DNA of 64,000 nt from assembly GCA_963765585.1 (NCBI GenBank), contig CAVXXB010000008.1:372001-436000 (forward strand), read 5' to 3'. The notes below the pieces were generated by a model. It ran no database searches, was not told where the DNA came from, and worked only from the letters and a program-made list of their open reading frames with translations. The translations under genes and the position numbers were made by a program. This document shows, piece after piece, positions 54,805 to 64,000 of this stretch. Position 1 is the first letter of the stretch. Every line of letters starts with the position of its first letter. Origin of the DNA: CAVXXB01 sp963765585. GTDB taxonomy: Bacteria; Calditrichota; Calditrichia; JAJRVZ01.

Positions 54805-55035
54805 ATGCTTGATACTGGATGCAGGATACAGGATTCAGGATGCTGGATACTGGATGCTTGATGATGTGAATTCGATAAAATCGCACTCTATGTCATTCTG
54901 CATTCTGCCTGCCCCTGTCATCTCGCAGAGATCCTCCCGGATTGCTGGTGCACAATGCGACGAGAAGATTCCTTCGGAATGACACAAGAATTAATCAGTA
55001 ACTTATTCTCGTATCCAGTATCCAGAATCATATTG
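54805..55035. repeat. Composite inverted repeat island, GATAC-type arms, copy 2
   Basis: The left arm starts right at the methyltransferase stop: GATGCTTGATACTGGATGCA, GGATACAGGATTCAGGATGC (about 54804-54862). The core is GTCATCTCGCAGAGATCCTC, GGATTGCTGGTGC, GACGAGAAGATTCCTTCGGA then ATGACA (about 54917-54983). The right arm is TCGTATCCAGTATCCAGAAT (about 55009-55028), inverted. It has the same layout as 51885-52166. Confidence 0.7.
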
Positions 55036-55079
55036 GGAACTTATTTTACGAGGAATTGTACAAACCGGCTTAAAAAAGA

Positions 55080-55142
55080 AAAACCCATCCGGGGCATGAA
55101 CCGGACGGGTTTTCCAGACGTTAGGCTACACAAGGTGTGTAG
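55080..55142 (-). terminator. Double hairpin with strong intrinsic terminator between convergent genes
   Basis: The stem AAAACCC-A-TCCGG (80-92) pairs with CCGGA-C-GGGTTTT (101-113) around an 8-base loop. On the minus strand the T tail reads TTTTTCTTTTTT. A second hairpin, CTACAC-AAGGT-GTGTAG (55126-55142), precedes it. It can end the TPR transcript from the right and the methyltransferase transcript from the left. A small RNA ending here is possible but unproven. Confidence 0.75.
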
Positions 55143-55240
55143 ACTTTGGAAGGCAAACTAATTTAACAATAAATTCAGTAAAAGTATTCCCTTTTCTGAA
55201 TTTTTTTTATTTTTTTTGTATTTGGGAAAATAATTAGAAC

Positions 55241-56708
55241 TTAATTATTTTCTCTATATGGCTTTTGACTTTTATATAAGTCAATTCGCGGCTCTATTTC
55301 TTGTGCCATTTGTTTGTCCCGGTTTTTTATCGCCAGTGAATGTGCTCTCTCTGCCAGTTGTCTCGCTTTGTCATATTCCTTATTCTCGGCAAAGCCCATC
55401 GCCAGAAGATCCAGACATGTTGCCGTTTCCTGCTCATTATCCTCACAAATTAAAACAGCCAGTCGTAATGCTTCTTTTCCATTGCGAATTTTCGATTCAG
55501 GTGCGCTGGCATATATTCTCGCGAGTTGATATGCAAATCGACGATCATTAGGTGCAATTTCCATACCCTTTTTAAAATAATTTATGGCGTCCGCTCTCTG
55601 ACCCTGTCGTTTTGAAAAGGTTCCGATATTCAGATACGCATCCGTGGATTTGCTATCTATTTCCAGACTTTTCATTATTGTCATTTTTGCCTTTTCTATA
55701 TCACCCAGTTCAAAATAGATGACTGCCAGATTGTTAATCGCGGCGAAATGTACCGGATTAATATCCAGAGCTTCCTTGTAATGATCCATGGCGGCTTCAT
55801 AGCGTTTTTGTCGCTGATACACATAACCTAAACTGGTATGAGATGCTTCATTGGGTTTTGCTTCCAACGCTTTTTTGAACTCTTCTTCGGCCTTATTCAG
55901 ATTGCCCTGATTCAAAAAGTTATTTCCCCTAACCTGACACCAGAACGAACTCACCGCTTCGTTGACCATTTCGTAGTAGACCGGGTCTTTTAAGTCAAGT
56001 CGTTCGGGAAGCTTTACCATTTTATTAAATACAAGTTCGGCCTTTTCCTTTTCACCTTTTCTACGGTAAATATCTGCGAGTAGCGCTTGTGCCTCTCTGT
56101 AACCGGGCGCCATCTGCACGGCTTTACTTATTTGAGATTCCGCAGCATCTAAATCACTCTGTTCCATAGCCACTTTTGCCAAACCCAGATACGCATGTGG
56201 CACCCTGGAATTCGAATATAGAACTCCCTGATAGCAAGCTTTGGCTTCCTTTAAACGACCAGATAAAAGATAGCGATTACCCAGTTTTATATTTAAGGGT
56301 GGATAAGAAGAATCCAGTTGTTTTGCTTTTTCATACCAGATAAGCGCATCATCTGAATTGAGCTCATCCAGTGCAATCGCACAAAAATAAGGCCAGCGGA
56401 AATGTTCGGGGTCAAGAGAATTTGCTTTTTCAAAACACGGCACAGAAGGTTCTATATAATCATGAATTAACAATGTCATGCCCAATTTACCCCAGTTTTC
56501 ACTTTTATCCGGTTCAGATTCGGCCTGCGACACCAGCATATTGACTTTGCTAACGATTTGCTTCTCTGTGCCTGCAAAAGCAATTGCTCTGATATTTTCA
56601 AGAATTTCTTTATTCGTACTATAATCGATGTACCAAATAATTGAAAAATAAGATGAACGTACATACGATTAATAAAAGAATAACATAGAGATAATTTTTA
56701 GTTTTCAT
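55241..56708 (-). CDS. TPR-repeat protein with N-terminal membrane anchor, +1 frameshift
   Basis: ATG 56708 opens a frame with one transmembrane segment (YLYVILLLIVCTFILFFNYL) that then stops. The adjoining frame continues YIDYSTNKEILENIRAIAF and runs through about ten TPRs (AYLGLAKVAMEQSDLDAAES, YKEALDINPVHFAAINNLAV, YLNIGTFSKRQGQRADAINY) to a stop at 55241. Removing one base of AAA at plus 56635-56637 gives 488 residues (3n+1 total). TPRs mediate protein contacts. It may act with the three FG-GAP/UnbV proteins upstream. The short reading starting at 56539 lacks the anchor. Confidence 0.8.
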
Positions 56709-56744
56709 TCCATCACCTGATATTTGAGAGTAGTATAAAATAGA

Positions 56745-56985
56745 GACAGGTCATCTCGCAGAAACCCTCCCGTGATGCAGGCACTGCGTTAGAACAAGAA
56801 AATGTTACCCGAACGACGGAAAGATCCCTGAAGGGATGACAAATTAATATCAATGTCCAATGCCCAAGTCCGAATGTCAAATGAATGCCCAAAATAAAAT
56901 GCCAAATTATAAAAGTAATTCACAATCATTGGACATTGAAAATTGATTTGGCATTTGGATTTTGACATTTGGCATTCTTATTTAA
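56745..56985. repeat. GTCATCTCG...GGGATGACA element and AATGCCCAA inverted array
   Basis: GTCATCTCGCAGAAACCCTC ... GATCCCTGAAGGGATGACA (about 56752-56842) is a third, divergent copy of the core seen at 51943 and 54917. It is followed by an array of AATGTCCAATGCCCAAGTCC and AATGCCAAATT units (about 56860-56910), answered by inverted TTGGACATTG, TTTGGCATTTGG and GACATTTGGCATTC (about 56933-56978). Confidence 0.6.
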
Positions 56986-57035
56986 AACTTTGTGATCTTC
57001 GTGGTGAATTATAGTACTCATAATAATTTCACCAC

Positions 57036-58733
57036 TCAATCGGCTACATCTTGTCCTTGCCCTTTTTTAAGGGTAATTATCTGATTGGGTGAAATATTCT
57101 TAAATATTTCAGTATCTCCACCTGGCCAAATGACGCGTACTTCATCGATGCTGTCGATGTTGCCAAGTCCAAAATGCGCCCGCGGATCATTTGAGGCGCA
57201 AAAACTATAGCCGGGATTTACCAGACGCAGGAAACTTTTTTCTCCCGAATGGACTATGACTTTTGCACCATACATATCCCTTTTCAAGTTGGGATCGATG
57301 GCCCTGACTATTAACCAGTTACCATTTTTCTCATGATCATTGCGATACAGGCGGGCTCTTCCGCCTTCATTTGATACCAGCAAATCAACATCCCCATCGT
57401 TGTCAATATCGCCAAATACCAGCGCCCGGCTATTTTCAACCCGTGACGTAAATGGCAATGCCTGGTCACTCACATCGGTGAAACGGTCATTGCCATCGTT
57501 ATTAAAAATCAGATTTGGTTCGGCATAATGATCCCAGTATTGAAGAGGATCTCTGTCCGTATAAATTTTTCCTCGAATAACTCTTCCGTTCACAATGGCA
57601 AGATCCAGATCGCCATCGAGATCATAATCAAAGAATCCGGTACCAAAGCCGGTAAACGGCAGGCTGACTGCCGACAATGCGACTGGATTGGTCTCATCCT
57701 GAAATCCGATATCACCGGCATTGCGTAAAAAAGTGTTTGTTTCCCCCTGAAAATGTGTCATAAATAAATCAAGATCAAGATCGTTATCCACATCACCCAG
57801 TGTTACGCCCATACTCGCTTCGGCCATTCCCATGCCATTTATTGCCATTCCCTGCATAAGTGCGTCATCACGAAACGTCCCATCCTTTTGATTGATCCAC
57901 AGATGATTGTATTTCCGGTCATTCGAGATATAGATATCGGGATAAAAATCATCATTAAAATCGGCACTTATAATTCCCAGGCCGGCGGATGGTTTGGCAG
58001 CAATGCCCGATTCGACAGAGACATCTTTAAAGGTACCGTCACCATTATTTTTAAATAACCGGTCCGCGTATCCCGGGAATCCCTGTGGACCACAATAATC
58101 CGGGGCTCCTAAACGATCGACGCATACTACTGCTGTATCGTAATCCACATAATTTGCCACACAAATATCCAGGAATGAGTCTAAATTATAGTCGACGAAG
58201 GTAACGGAAATCCCCCAATCGGGATTATGAATACCTGATGCCTGTGTTATATCACTAAAAGTACCATTTCCATTATTCAAATAAAGTGCATCCGGACCAT
58301 CATTGGAAATGTAAACATCCAGATCGCCATCATTATCAATATCCCCAATGGCCACTCCCATGCCATATCCTTGATCCCCCAGGCCGGAAATGCTGGTAAC
58401 ATCCGTGAATGTACCATTGTCTTCCTGCCGGTAGAGCCTGTTTCTTATCGGTTCGTTATTGGTTTGTGTCTTTTCATGAATTGCGCCGTTGAGTAAATAA
58501 ATATCCAGATCATCATCGTTATCATAATCAAAAAACGCCGCACCGGATCCGATACTTTCCGGCATGTAATATTTACCATCAATTGCCGGGTCATGCACAA
58601 AATCAAGATTTACCTGGTCGGTAATTTCAGTTAGAAAGGAATTACTCTTTTGCCCCGTATCATTGCTGCACCCACAAAAAAACAAAAGCACATATGCAGG
58701 TATAACAAACATTGTAATCCTAAAATTTACCAT
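57036..58733 (-). CDS. FG-GAP/UnbV (ASPIC) lipoprotein, seven motifs
   Basis: This is a 565-residue lipoprotein (FFCGC). It has seven Ca-binding FG-GAP motifs (DYDNDDDLDIY, DIDNDGDLDVY, DYNLDSFLDIC, DFNDDFYPDIY, DVDNDLDLDLF, DYDLDGDLDLA, DIDNDGDVDLL), which would make one seven-bladed propeller. The C-terminal ASPIC/UnbV domain (~470-560) has NWLIVRAIDPNLKRDMYGAK, NDPRAHFGLGNIDSIDEVRV and IWPGGDTEI. The role of UnbV domains is not established. It is the smallest unit of which the 1208-residue neighbour is a duplication. Confidence 0.9.
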   Translation of the reverse strand: MVNFRITMFVIPAYVLLFFCGCSNDTGQKSNSFLTEITDQVNLDFVHDPAIDGKYYMPESIGSGAAFFDYDNDDDLDIYLLNGAIHEKTQTNNEPIRNRLYRQEDNGTFTDVTSISGLGDQGYGMGVAIGDIDNDGDLDVYISNDGPDALYLNNGNGTFSDITQASGIHNPDWGISVTFVDYNLDSFLDICVANYVDYDTAVVCVDRLGAPDYCGPQGFPGYADRLFKNNGDGTFKDVSVESGIAAKPSAGLGIISADFNDDFYPDIYISNDRKYNHLWINQKDGTFRDDALMQGMAINGMGMAEASMGVTLGDVDNDLDLDLFMTHFQGETNTFLRNAGDIGFQDETNPVALSAVSLPFTGFGTGFFDYDLDGDLDLAIVNGRVIRGKIYTDRDPLQYWDHYAEPNLIFNNDGNDRFTDVSDQALPFTSRVENSRALVFGDIDNDGDVDLLVSNEGGRARLYRNDHEKNGNWLIVRAIDPNLKRDMYGAKVIVHSGEKSFLRLVNPGYSFCASNDPRAHFGLGNIDSIDEVRVIWPGGDTEIFKNISPNQIITLKKGQGQDVAD

Positions 58734-59206
58734 TAACGTCCTGTTCTAATAGTATTATGGCGTTAATCCGGCCTGCCGCGTTTCACACGGGTCATCCCCG
58801 TTCTATTTCTTTGATGTTGATATCCTATGATACTATTTATTATTATGCAATATTACTGGTAGACGAATATTATATTTCACCCCTAAAGGGGTTTTCAATG
58901 TTTTTGGGAACTCCATTTACTACAAATATAGAACCGCTACGCGGTTCTTTGTATATCCTCGATATCATAGTCCCGTCAGGGATTATATATTTCTATCCAT
59001 TTTTGATAGAGCATAGTAAAAATCCCTTAGAGTTAATATATTATAAGTAATTTGTAATTGGTAATTTTAATGAACCAATAGCCAACTCCAGGTTCTGAAT
59101 AACCAATAACCAATTCCAAGTTACAAGTTACGAGTTACAAATTCCTAATCCCTCATCTCTAATCTATTTCACCTGTGCATTTACATGAGAGACAATTTCC
59201 CCCTTA
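58734..59206. repeat. Spacer with three tandem hairpins and inverted arrays
   Basis: There is no gene here. Hairpins in a row: CCCCTAAAGGGG (about 58880), GAACCGCTACGCGGTTC (about 58931-58947) and TCCCGTCAGGGA (about 58972). The spacing of ~45 bases suggests one multi-stem element of a dispersed class. It is followed by TTTGTAATTGGTAATTTT (about 59050) and the inverse AACCAATAACCAATTCCAAG ... GTTACAAATTCCTAATCCCT (about 59101-59154). Confidence 0.6.
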
Positions 59207-62200
59207 TTATTCAACCGTTATTTCCCTGGCATTATGCGGAATATCCGAAGTGGTGGATTTGCCACCGGGCCAGATTATCTTAATTTTTTGAGGATATTCC
59301 GCTATGCCAAAGACCTGGACATGAGAATCCTGGGACCAATAACCCGAACCGGTGTGAATTTGTCTGGCCGGACCGGAGTGATCCGAATATATCAACTGAG
59401 CAATGGCGCCAACGGCGGATAGATTCTTATCATCACCCTTTAACCGCACACGCAGACCCGGTTTTGCTTGTACATTTTTATAAAGTTTCGTCCTGGCGCC
59501 GTTTTGCGAAACCGCAAGATCTATTCTGCCATCTTTATTATAATCACTTAAAGCGGCACCTCGTTGTTCGCCATAAATCCGGATTCCCGACTCCTGACCA
59601 GGTACTGCCTGCAATTTACCACTGCCATCTCCCCGCAACCATAATCCGCGTCCGGCATCAATTCTCGGCGTTTCAGGCTGGGTCGCAAAAAAGTTCTGAG
59701 ATATAAATACATCATCATGACCATCGCCGTCAAAATCCGACACGCCACAATAAAAAGCCGGGGAAAATTGGGCTTCGGCCGGAAACTCAATGGCCTCAAA
59801 CGAAGCACCCTTATTTAAAAAAACGGTATGAGCCAGGGTGTTTGCTGACAAGGAATCTGCGAGATATAGATCCGGACCGATTATACTGCGAAGTTCTGCT
59901 GCACCATATTGTTCAAATGATTTAACTTTGCTTTTTATAAACGGCATTGCCCGTGACATGCAGGAAAACCCACGCTCCGGAACAATGGATCTGATAAACG
60001 GATCAAAATGCGCTTCCACGATATCCAGGGTACCATTATTGTCAAAATCATCATAATATATTTTTAACGGATGATCGGGAGTATAATGATATTTACTGTT
60101 CAGTCCCCAGTTGGTTGCCACAATATCCATGCGGCCATCTTCGTTGAGATCAGCGGTAGTTAGCCCATTCCACCAGCCGCGATATTTGCTCATCCCATAT
60201 TTTTCAGTAGCATCGGTGAAATGGCCATTTTGATTCTCAAATATCATCACCGGGCCCCATTCCAGCGCCAGAATCAATTCAGGATCGCCATCATGATCAA
60301 GATCGCTGAACACGGCACCGGAGACCAGCCCAATTCGTCGTAATTTACCAGAATTTATTTCATCTGTTACGAATTTCCCATCTTCATTCTTTAATAATTC
60401 TGAAGATGCCGGATCCGGATATTTGCCTGGGATGACCCGCCCGCCAACAAATAAATCCAAATCTCCATCATTATCATAATCTGCAAGGGTGAGAGGACCG
60501 GTAGCAGAGAGGTTTGACGGCAAATCTTCACTATGCACAAACCGGTCTTTTTCAATGCGATATGTTTTGGCAACCGGTATCATTGCAGATTCCTCATAAT
60601 TGGACTGACCAATGACCAGCGAGGTAGAATTTGGTTTATCAGACCAGGCCAAAACGGCCGTCTGATCTCGTTCTGTTTCTTTATTAAGTAACTTATCAAT
60701 TACTTTAATAAAACCTTTGACCCCGTCATTGCGAAAAATAGTCGCTTTGCCCGCTTTTCCACTTGAAATTAACAGATCATCATCCCCGTCATGATCGATA
60801 TCGAACCATGTCAAACCAGGACCCAGTTGACTCAATTGATTTGGCAGCAACGGCTGACGGTAAAAGTCATTAAACGCCAGATCATAATGTTCGTGCTGCA
60901 ATTTCTCGCTCACATCTGTAAAATATGGATTTATATCATCAGATTTTAATTCCGAGGCACTTTCAGCAGTGGTTTCATCAATTTCATAGATACAATTTAT
61001 TGACACATTTCGGATAAGGCTACGTTTGCCGCTACGCCAGATAACTTCGATTCGTCTTTCTGTAGCGTTTGATGTCGCAGCAAATACAATTAAGGGGTCT
61101 GAACCTGAAAGATAGTGTCCGCCACTTTTGACTTCTTTCGATTGCAGTATTTCTTCGCCAAGCAGTGTGACTTTTGATCCGATACCCTGAGTATTTGCTC
61201 CGGATCCCCTGAGGCGAACCGCAATTCTTGGTGCAATTGCTGTATTTTTATATATCCCGGCCGGGCTTTCAAAATTATTAATCACCACATCAAGGTCACC
61301 GTCATTATCAAGATCAGCCATTGACATGCCATGGGAAATTCCGGCGGTATGAAATCCCCAGTTTTCGCCGGTTTCAGTAAATGTCAGATCGCCATTATTT
61401 CGAAAGAGATAATTATGGGTATCCAGCGGGGATACAATCAGTATGGACCGGCGCAACTCGTCCACAGTTTTAATTTTCTGCTGAATAATTTTATTCTGAG
61501 TATCGTAGTCCTGGACATCATATGCATGTCCGGTCGTTACCATCAGATCTTCATAGCCATCCAGATCCGCATCTATAAATATCGCCGACCAGGTCCAGTC
61601 CGATGCATATAAACCACTGTAATTTGCAATTTCTGCATATGTTCCGTCACCACGGCTCAAAAACAGCGTATTGCGCATCACCTGGGGCCGGTTATATATT
61701 TTTCCGACGGAAATGCTGGTACGTGCCATCTCGCCCATCTGCATTTTACGTTTTTTATGGTCCCGGCTGAGCATGTCCGCAACAAAAAAATCAGCAAGTC
61801 CATCCCGGTTAATATCCGTAAAATCTACTGTCATAGATGAAGAACTGGTTGTACGGATTGCCGTTCTTTCAACTGCTTGAAAATTTCCATGGCCGTCATT
61901 TATCCAGATGAAATCCGGGCTTGAGAAGTCATTGCATACATAGATATCCGGATCACCGTCATTATCCATATCCTGCATTTGAGCGGAAAGCCCCCAGGCA
62001 CGGGGTATAATATCAGGAACATTATCTTCGCGGATGAAACGGGATGATTCCAGTGCAACCGGTTTAAGATGGCCTTTGCCATCATTGATATACAATATAT
62101 CCCGTTCTCCGGCATCCGGTTCATAAAGCATTAAACCCGACGCATCCATTACCGGTGATTCCCTGTCACGGCGGCTTTTATAGCGGTAACTCACCATATA

Positions 62201-62834
62201 CATATCCAGATCACCATCCCCATCAATATCTCCCAGTGTCATGGATGTATTACCGGTCCGATCCTCCAAAGACACCAGGCCCACCTTTTCGGTCTCTTCG
62301 GCGAAACTTCCTGTACCATCATTTATAAAGCAGGCATTCGGTCCGTCCATTACGGTAACAAATAAATCAAGGTCCCGGTCACCATCAATATCGGCAAACA
62401 CCGCCCCTTTAGAAAAATGACCGCGATGTGCCACACCGGCAGAATCAGTAATATCTTCAAACTTCCAATTACCCAGATTACGGTACAATTTATTTGAACC
62501 ATTCAGTCCACAGAAATAAATATCAATAAATCCATCATTATCGATATCGCCGGTGGCCACCCCGGAACCATCAAGCAAATGCTGATTACTGAGTATTTGC
62601 TCCTGGGTCAAGGTATTTGTAAATCCGATACCGGTAACTGTTGAATCCGAGCTGAACAAACCCGGTGGAATCGCCTGCGGGATCCATAAGTTCGGCCCAT
62701 CGAAATCCGGTTTCCTGATGCCACTGCATCCGGTCATTACCGCATGAGATAAGAAATATTAGTAAGATGAAAAAATATGCCAGCCGAATAGCAGAATTAT
62801 TATTAGAAATACATTTATAAAGATGGTTTATCAT
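59207..62834 (-). CDS. Duplicated FG-GAP/UnbV lipoprotein (14 motifs, two UnbV domains), +1 frameshift near N-terminus
   Basis: The signal and lipobox (FFILLIFLISC) lie in the frame starting at ATG 62834. The body lies in the next frame, joined by one extra base near 62690-62725 (total 3n+1; restored 1208 residues). The body contains [seven FG-GAP motifs + UnbV] twice. The first set runs DIDNDGFIDIY to DLDNDGDLDVV, then IAVRLRGSGANTQGIGSKVT. The second set runs DIDHDGDDDLL to DYNKDGRIDLA, then LRVRLKGDDKNLSAVGAIAQ and IIWPGGKSTTS. The shorter reading from 62737 lacks an export signal, which would be implausible. It is likely a cell-surface protein of unknown activity. Confidence 0.85.
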
Positions 62835-62939
62835 ATACTCGTTTTCCCACCAACAAAATCAGTGATAATTTCTTTATACAAAAAGTCTGATAATTTACCA
62901 AAAAATAATAGAATAGTTTGAACCCTGAATTTAATCAGG

Positions 62940-63110
62940 GTCTCTCGCATAGACCCAAAGACCCGAGACAAGATGATTAGGTAAGTTAGAATGAGAAGTT
63001 AGAAATTGTAATGGTAATTATTGCACATCGCCAATTACAAATTCTTAATTCCAAATCGTTTCATCTGCGCCTCTGCGACTCTGCGTGAAATAATTGTAAA
63101 CAAATATGGA
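62940..63110. repeat. Spacer repeat units
   Basis: The units are TCGCATAGACCCAAAGACCC (about 62944), GTTAGAATGAGAAGTTAGAA (about 62986), CCAATTACAAATTCTTAATT (about 63031) and TCTGCGCCTCTGCGACTCTG then CGTGAAA (about 63064-63090). The left and right groups are roughly inverted. No gene lies between the two FG-GAP/UnbV genes. Confidence 0.5.
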
Positions 63111-63121
63111 TGTTTACGCCC

Positions 63122-64000
63122 CTATTCCCGGATTCCTTTTCCTTGTACAACCTTAATATAATGATCAATTCCTGGTTGCTCAATATATTCTTTTTGCCCG
63201 TCCGGCCATTGGATCTCAAGTTTGTCAATTTTCTCATCGCCCCCTAATCCGATATGCATTCGCGGATCATTATAGGATAAATACGATGTGGCCCATTGAT
63301 TTATTTTCACCTGCTTTCTGCTCCCGGTTGTAATTGTCACTTTTGCGCCGATTGCTGAGGCCGGTCCGTTTTTACCCACCAGGGTCAATCCCAGCCAATG
63401 ATTTTTATTTCCACCATCATTCCGAAGCAGCGTGGCAGTTGCACGCAGATCCACATGAGACACGATGATATCCAAATCACCGTCATTATCAAAATCCCAG
63501 ACAGCAGCGCCTCTACCCGAACGTAAATCACTAAAATAATCTCCAACTTTCTTTCCCACATTGACAAAATTACCTTTTCCATCATTTTCAAGTAACAAGG
63601 GCGGTTGCTCTACCAGTTCCTCCGCCAGACCGTTGGCGGAAAAAATATCCAAATCGCCATCATTATCATAATCAAATAATGCGGCACCCCATGCTCCTTT
63701 GCCGGAAAATGCGGACCGAACGCCACTGGACGCGGTTATATCTTCATAAATACCATTTCCGGTATTGCGGTAGAGCGCACCATACCGCAAATCAACTACC
63801 AGCAAATCAATCAGACCATCCCCATCCACATCACCAATCGAACCATGCATGGATCCCGTTGGCAGCCCCTGGTCATTTACAGCCAGACCACTGGCTCTTC
63901 CCACTTCGCTAAATTTCTGATTGCCGTCGTTACGGAATAAAAAATTCTCCTGGTGGTCATTTCCTTGAAATAAGTCAAGATCACCATCATCATCATAATC
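63122..64000 (-). CDS. FG-GAP/UnbV protein (5' end beyond window)
   Basis: The open frame continues without interruption to the right edge (293 codons including the stop; frame intact to base 64000, which reads DYDDDGDLDLFQGND). The visible part has FG-GAP motifs DYDDDGDLDLF, DVDGDGLIDLL, DYDNDGDLDIF, DFDNDGDLDII. A complete C-terminal UnbV domain follows (NKNHWLGLTLVGKNGPASAI, QWATSYLSYNDPRMHIGLGG, IQWPDGQKEYI). The N-terminus and export signal are outside the window. It is the third UnbV protein in a row, likely part of the same expansion. Confidence 0.9.
   Translation of the reverse strand, partial: DYDDDGDLDLFQGNDHQENFLFRNDGNQKFSEVGRASGLAVNDQGLPTGSMHGSIGDVDGDGLIDLLVVDLRYGALYRNTGNGIYEDITASSGVRSAFSGKGAWGAALFDYDNDGDLDIFSANGLAEELVEQPPLLLENDGKGNFVNVGKKVGDYFSDLRSGRGAAVWDFDNDGDLDIIVSHVDLRATATLLRNDGGNKNHWLGLTLVGKNGPASAIGAKVTITTGSRKQVKINQWATSYLSYNDPRMHIGLGGDEKIDKLEIQWPDGQKEYIEQPGIDHYIKVVQGKGIRE

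Noticed and set aside
56476..56664. Separate small gene upstream of the TPR gene
   Set aside because: Its frame is a shadow of the frameshifted TPR N-terminus; the membrane anchor belongs to the frame starting at 56708.
5863..62834. Programmed ribosomal frameshifting at the seven breaks
   Set aside because: The sites share no slippery sequence or downstream structure, and the families involved (sulfatase, aldolase, kinase) are not known to use it; extra bases fit better.

Overview
The window (64 kb, roughly 40% G+C by eye) looks like an accessory carbohydrate or sugar-acid utilisation region of a Gram-negative bacterium. Secreted proteins carry signal peptides or lipoboxes, and there is a TonB-dependent receptor with a carboxypeptidase-regulatory-like N-terminal domain. 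The repertoire of FG-GAP/UnbV proteins, parallel beta-helix proteins, Asp-box propellers, an S1 sulfatase and DUF4861 fits the wider FCB assemblage. However, the promoters read as ordinary TTGACA/TATAAT types and most genes have clear Shine-Dalgarno sites, which is not typical of Bacteroidota proper; no SusD is visible. A non-Bacteroidota FCB lineage (Calditrichota, Marinimicrobia, KSB1 or Latescibacterota-like) is my inference. No rRNA, tRNA, CRISPR array, phage or transposase gene was seen. Forty of the 41 genes and gene remnants are on the minus strand.

Layout in coordinate order; transcription runs right to left. Positions 1-19900 hold a catabolic block: GntR/LacI regulator, secreted HpcH/HpaI-type aldolase, parallel beta-helix protein, metallophosphoesterase, bicupin, two Asp-box propeller lipoproteins, URO-D-like protein, sodium:solute symporter, DUF1537 acid-sugar kinase, PdxA-type dehydrogenase, DapA-type aldolase, split transketolase and sulfatase. 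Positions 19900-36150 hold a second DapA-like protein, a TetR regulator, a 14-motif FG-GAP protein overlapping a PhoD-like phosphatase, a two-module secreted protein, a propeller lipoprotein, a third DapA-like gene, a seven-repeat lipoprotein and the TonB receptor. Positions 36400-43400 hold a gluconate 5-dehydrogenase-like SDR, a 128-bp tandem array, a diverged Nramp-family transporter, an IclR regulator and a fumarylacetoacetase-family/transketolase operon. Positions 43400-53600 hold paralogues of the beta-helix and 14-motif FG-GAP proteins, a TonB_C lipoprotein, DUF4861, a 2,3-diketogulonate-reductase-like enzyme and uronate isomerase. Positions 54000-64000 hold a lone plus-strand methyltransferase, a TPR protein and three FG-GAP/UnbV proteins.

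Together the genes suggest import and degradation of a sulfated, uronate- or acid-sugar-containing polymer. The steps would be surface sulfatase and propeller or helix proteins, the TonB receptor, SSS and Nramp-like transporters, then isomerase, dehydrogenase, kinase, aldolase and transketolase steps. Three kinds of operator can be read directly: a palindrome in the GntR/LacI promoter, an identical palindrome at the sulfatase and TonB-receptor promoters, and a TAGACA-N3-TGTCTA palindrome just downstream of the -10 box of both the IclR gene and the transketolase operon.

Two non-coding themes stand out. First, seven genes are each broken by exactly one extra base (+1), which suggests insertion-type sequencing error, or else unusual decay. 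Second, the spacers are filled with dispersed repeats arranged as nested inverted arrays of short degenerate units around different cores, plus the 128-bp minisatellite.
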